From Bacillota bacterium (GTDB lineage Bacteria; Bacillota; Clostridia; Peptostreptococcales; Anaerovoracaceae): a stretch of DNA of 13,169 nucleotides. The DNA is taken from the NCBI GenBank assembly GCA_017621195.1, contig JAGATO010000274.1, forward strand, positions 1-13,169, given 5' to 3'. Shown here one piece after another: positions 13,169-13,169 of this stretch. Each line of letters begins with the position of its first letter. Positions within the stretch are counted from its first letter, which is position 1. The translations under genes were made by a program, and so were the position numbers. A model generated the notes under the pieces. It was not told where the DNA came from. It saw nothing but the letters and a program-made list of their open reading frames with translations, and searched no databases.

Positions 13169-13169
13169 C

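Larger units (their letters stand above)
12515..13169. other. Stretch without an intact gene, holding probable gene remnants and hairpins
   Basis: This 655-base, A+T-richer end of the window has no reading frame with convincing coding character. It holds the leader of the GH3 gene, two short plus-strand frames that resemble pieces of XRE regulators, a 41-codon frame at 12931-13056 (starting MGHESFSTT, ending FEGVQK) that I do not recognise, two short tRNA-like motifs (12581-12596 and 12754-12763) that do not fold into a tRNA, and two hairpins near the right edge. The mix looks like decayed or inserted DNA. Confidence 0.5.

Noticed and set aside
1..13169. CRISPR arrays, transposases, phage or defence genes
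   Set aside because: No regularly spaced repeats, integrase, transposase, terminal inverted repeats or known defence domains were seen on either strand.

Overview
The window looks like chromosomal DNA of an anaerobic Firmicute, most likely a moderately G+C-rich member of the Clostridia. The reasons are strong AGGAGG-type ribosome binding sites, sigma-A-like promoters, tandem M42 peptidases, a DUF1836 protein and clostridial-type XRE regulators. No rRNA, complete tRNA, CRISPR array or intact mobile element was seen, and the genus cannot be fixed from the sequence.

Layout. (1) Positions 1-1932, plus strand: the end of a cobalamin nucleotide-loop operon, cobT (5' end cut off by the window), cobU and cobS. 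Together they activate the lower-ligand base, activate adenosylcobinamide and join the two. (2) 2001-6111, plus strand: after an intrinsic terminator comes a four-gene unit, an AEC-family transporter followed by three tightly packed, divergent M42 (TET-type) aminopeptidases, all with complete metal and catalytic residues. A strong two-way terminator closes it. (3) 6186-8623: a divergent pair, a DUF1836 protein (minus) and a long-chain acyl-CoA synthetase (plus). Their two -35 boxes form one palindrome, TGTCAA-TG-TTGACA, which suggests shared control. A two-way terminator separates the synthetase from the next gene. (4) 8671-12514, minus strand: a family 2 glycosyltransferase with an unexpected MarR-like winged-helix C-terminal region, a membrane-anchored XRE regulator with an external domain, and a membrane-anchored GH3 beta-N-acetylhexosaminidase. 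(5) 12515-13169: an A+T-richer stretch with no intact gene. It has two small reading frames that resemble broken pieces of XRE regulators, short tRNA-like motifs, and two hairpins at the right edge.

No single defence or biosynthetic system fills the window. The best leads are the glycosyltransferase-MarR fusion, the palindromic divergent promoter between DUF1836 and the acyl-CoA synthetase, and the triple M42 cassette, which could build a mixed-subunit peptidase particle. The GH3 gene and everything to its right look more A+T-rich than the rest, which may mark a join to acquired DNA.
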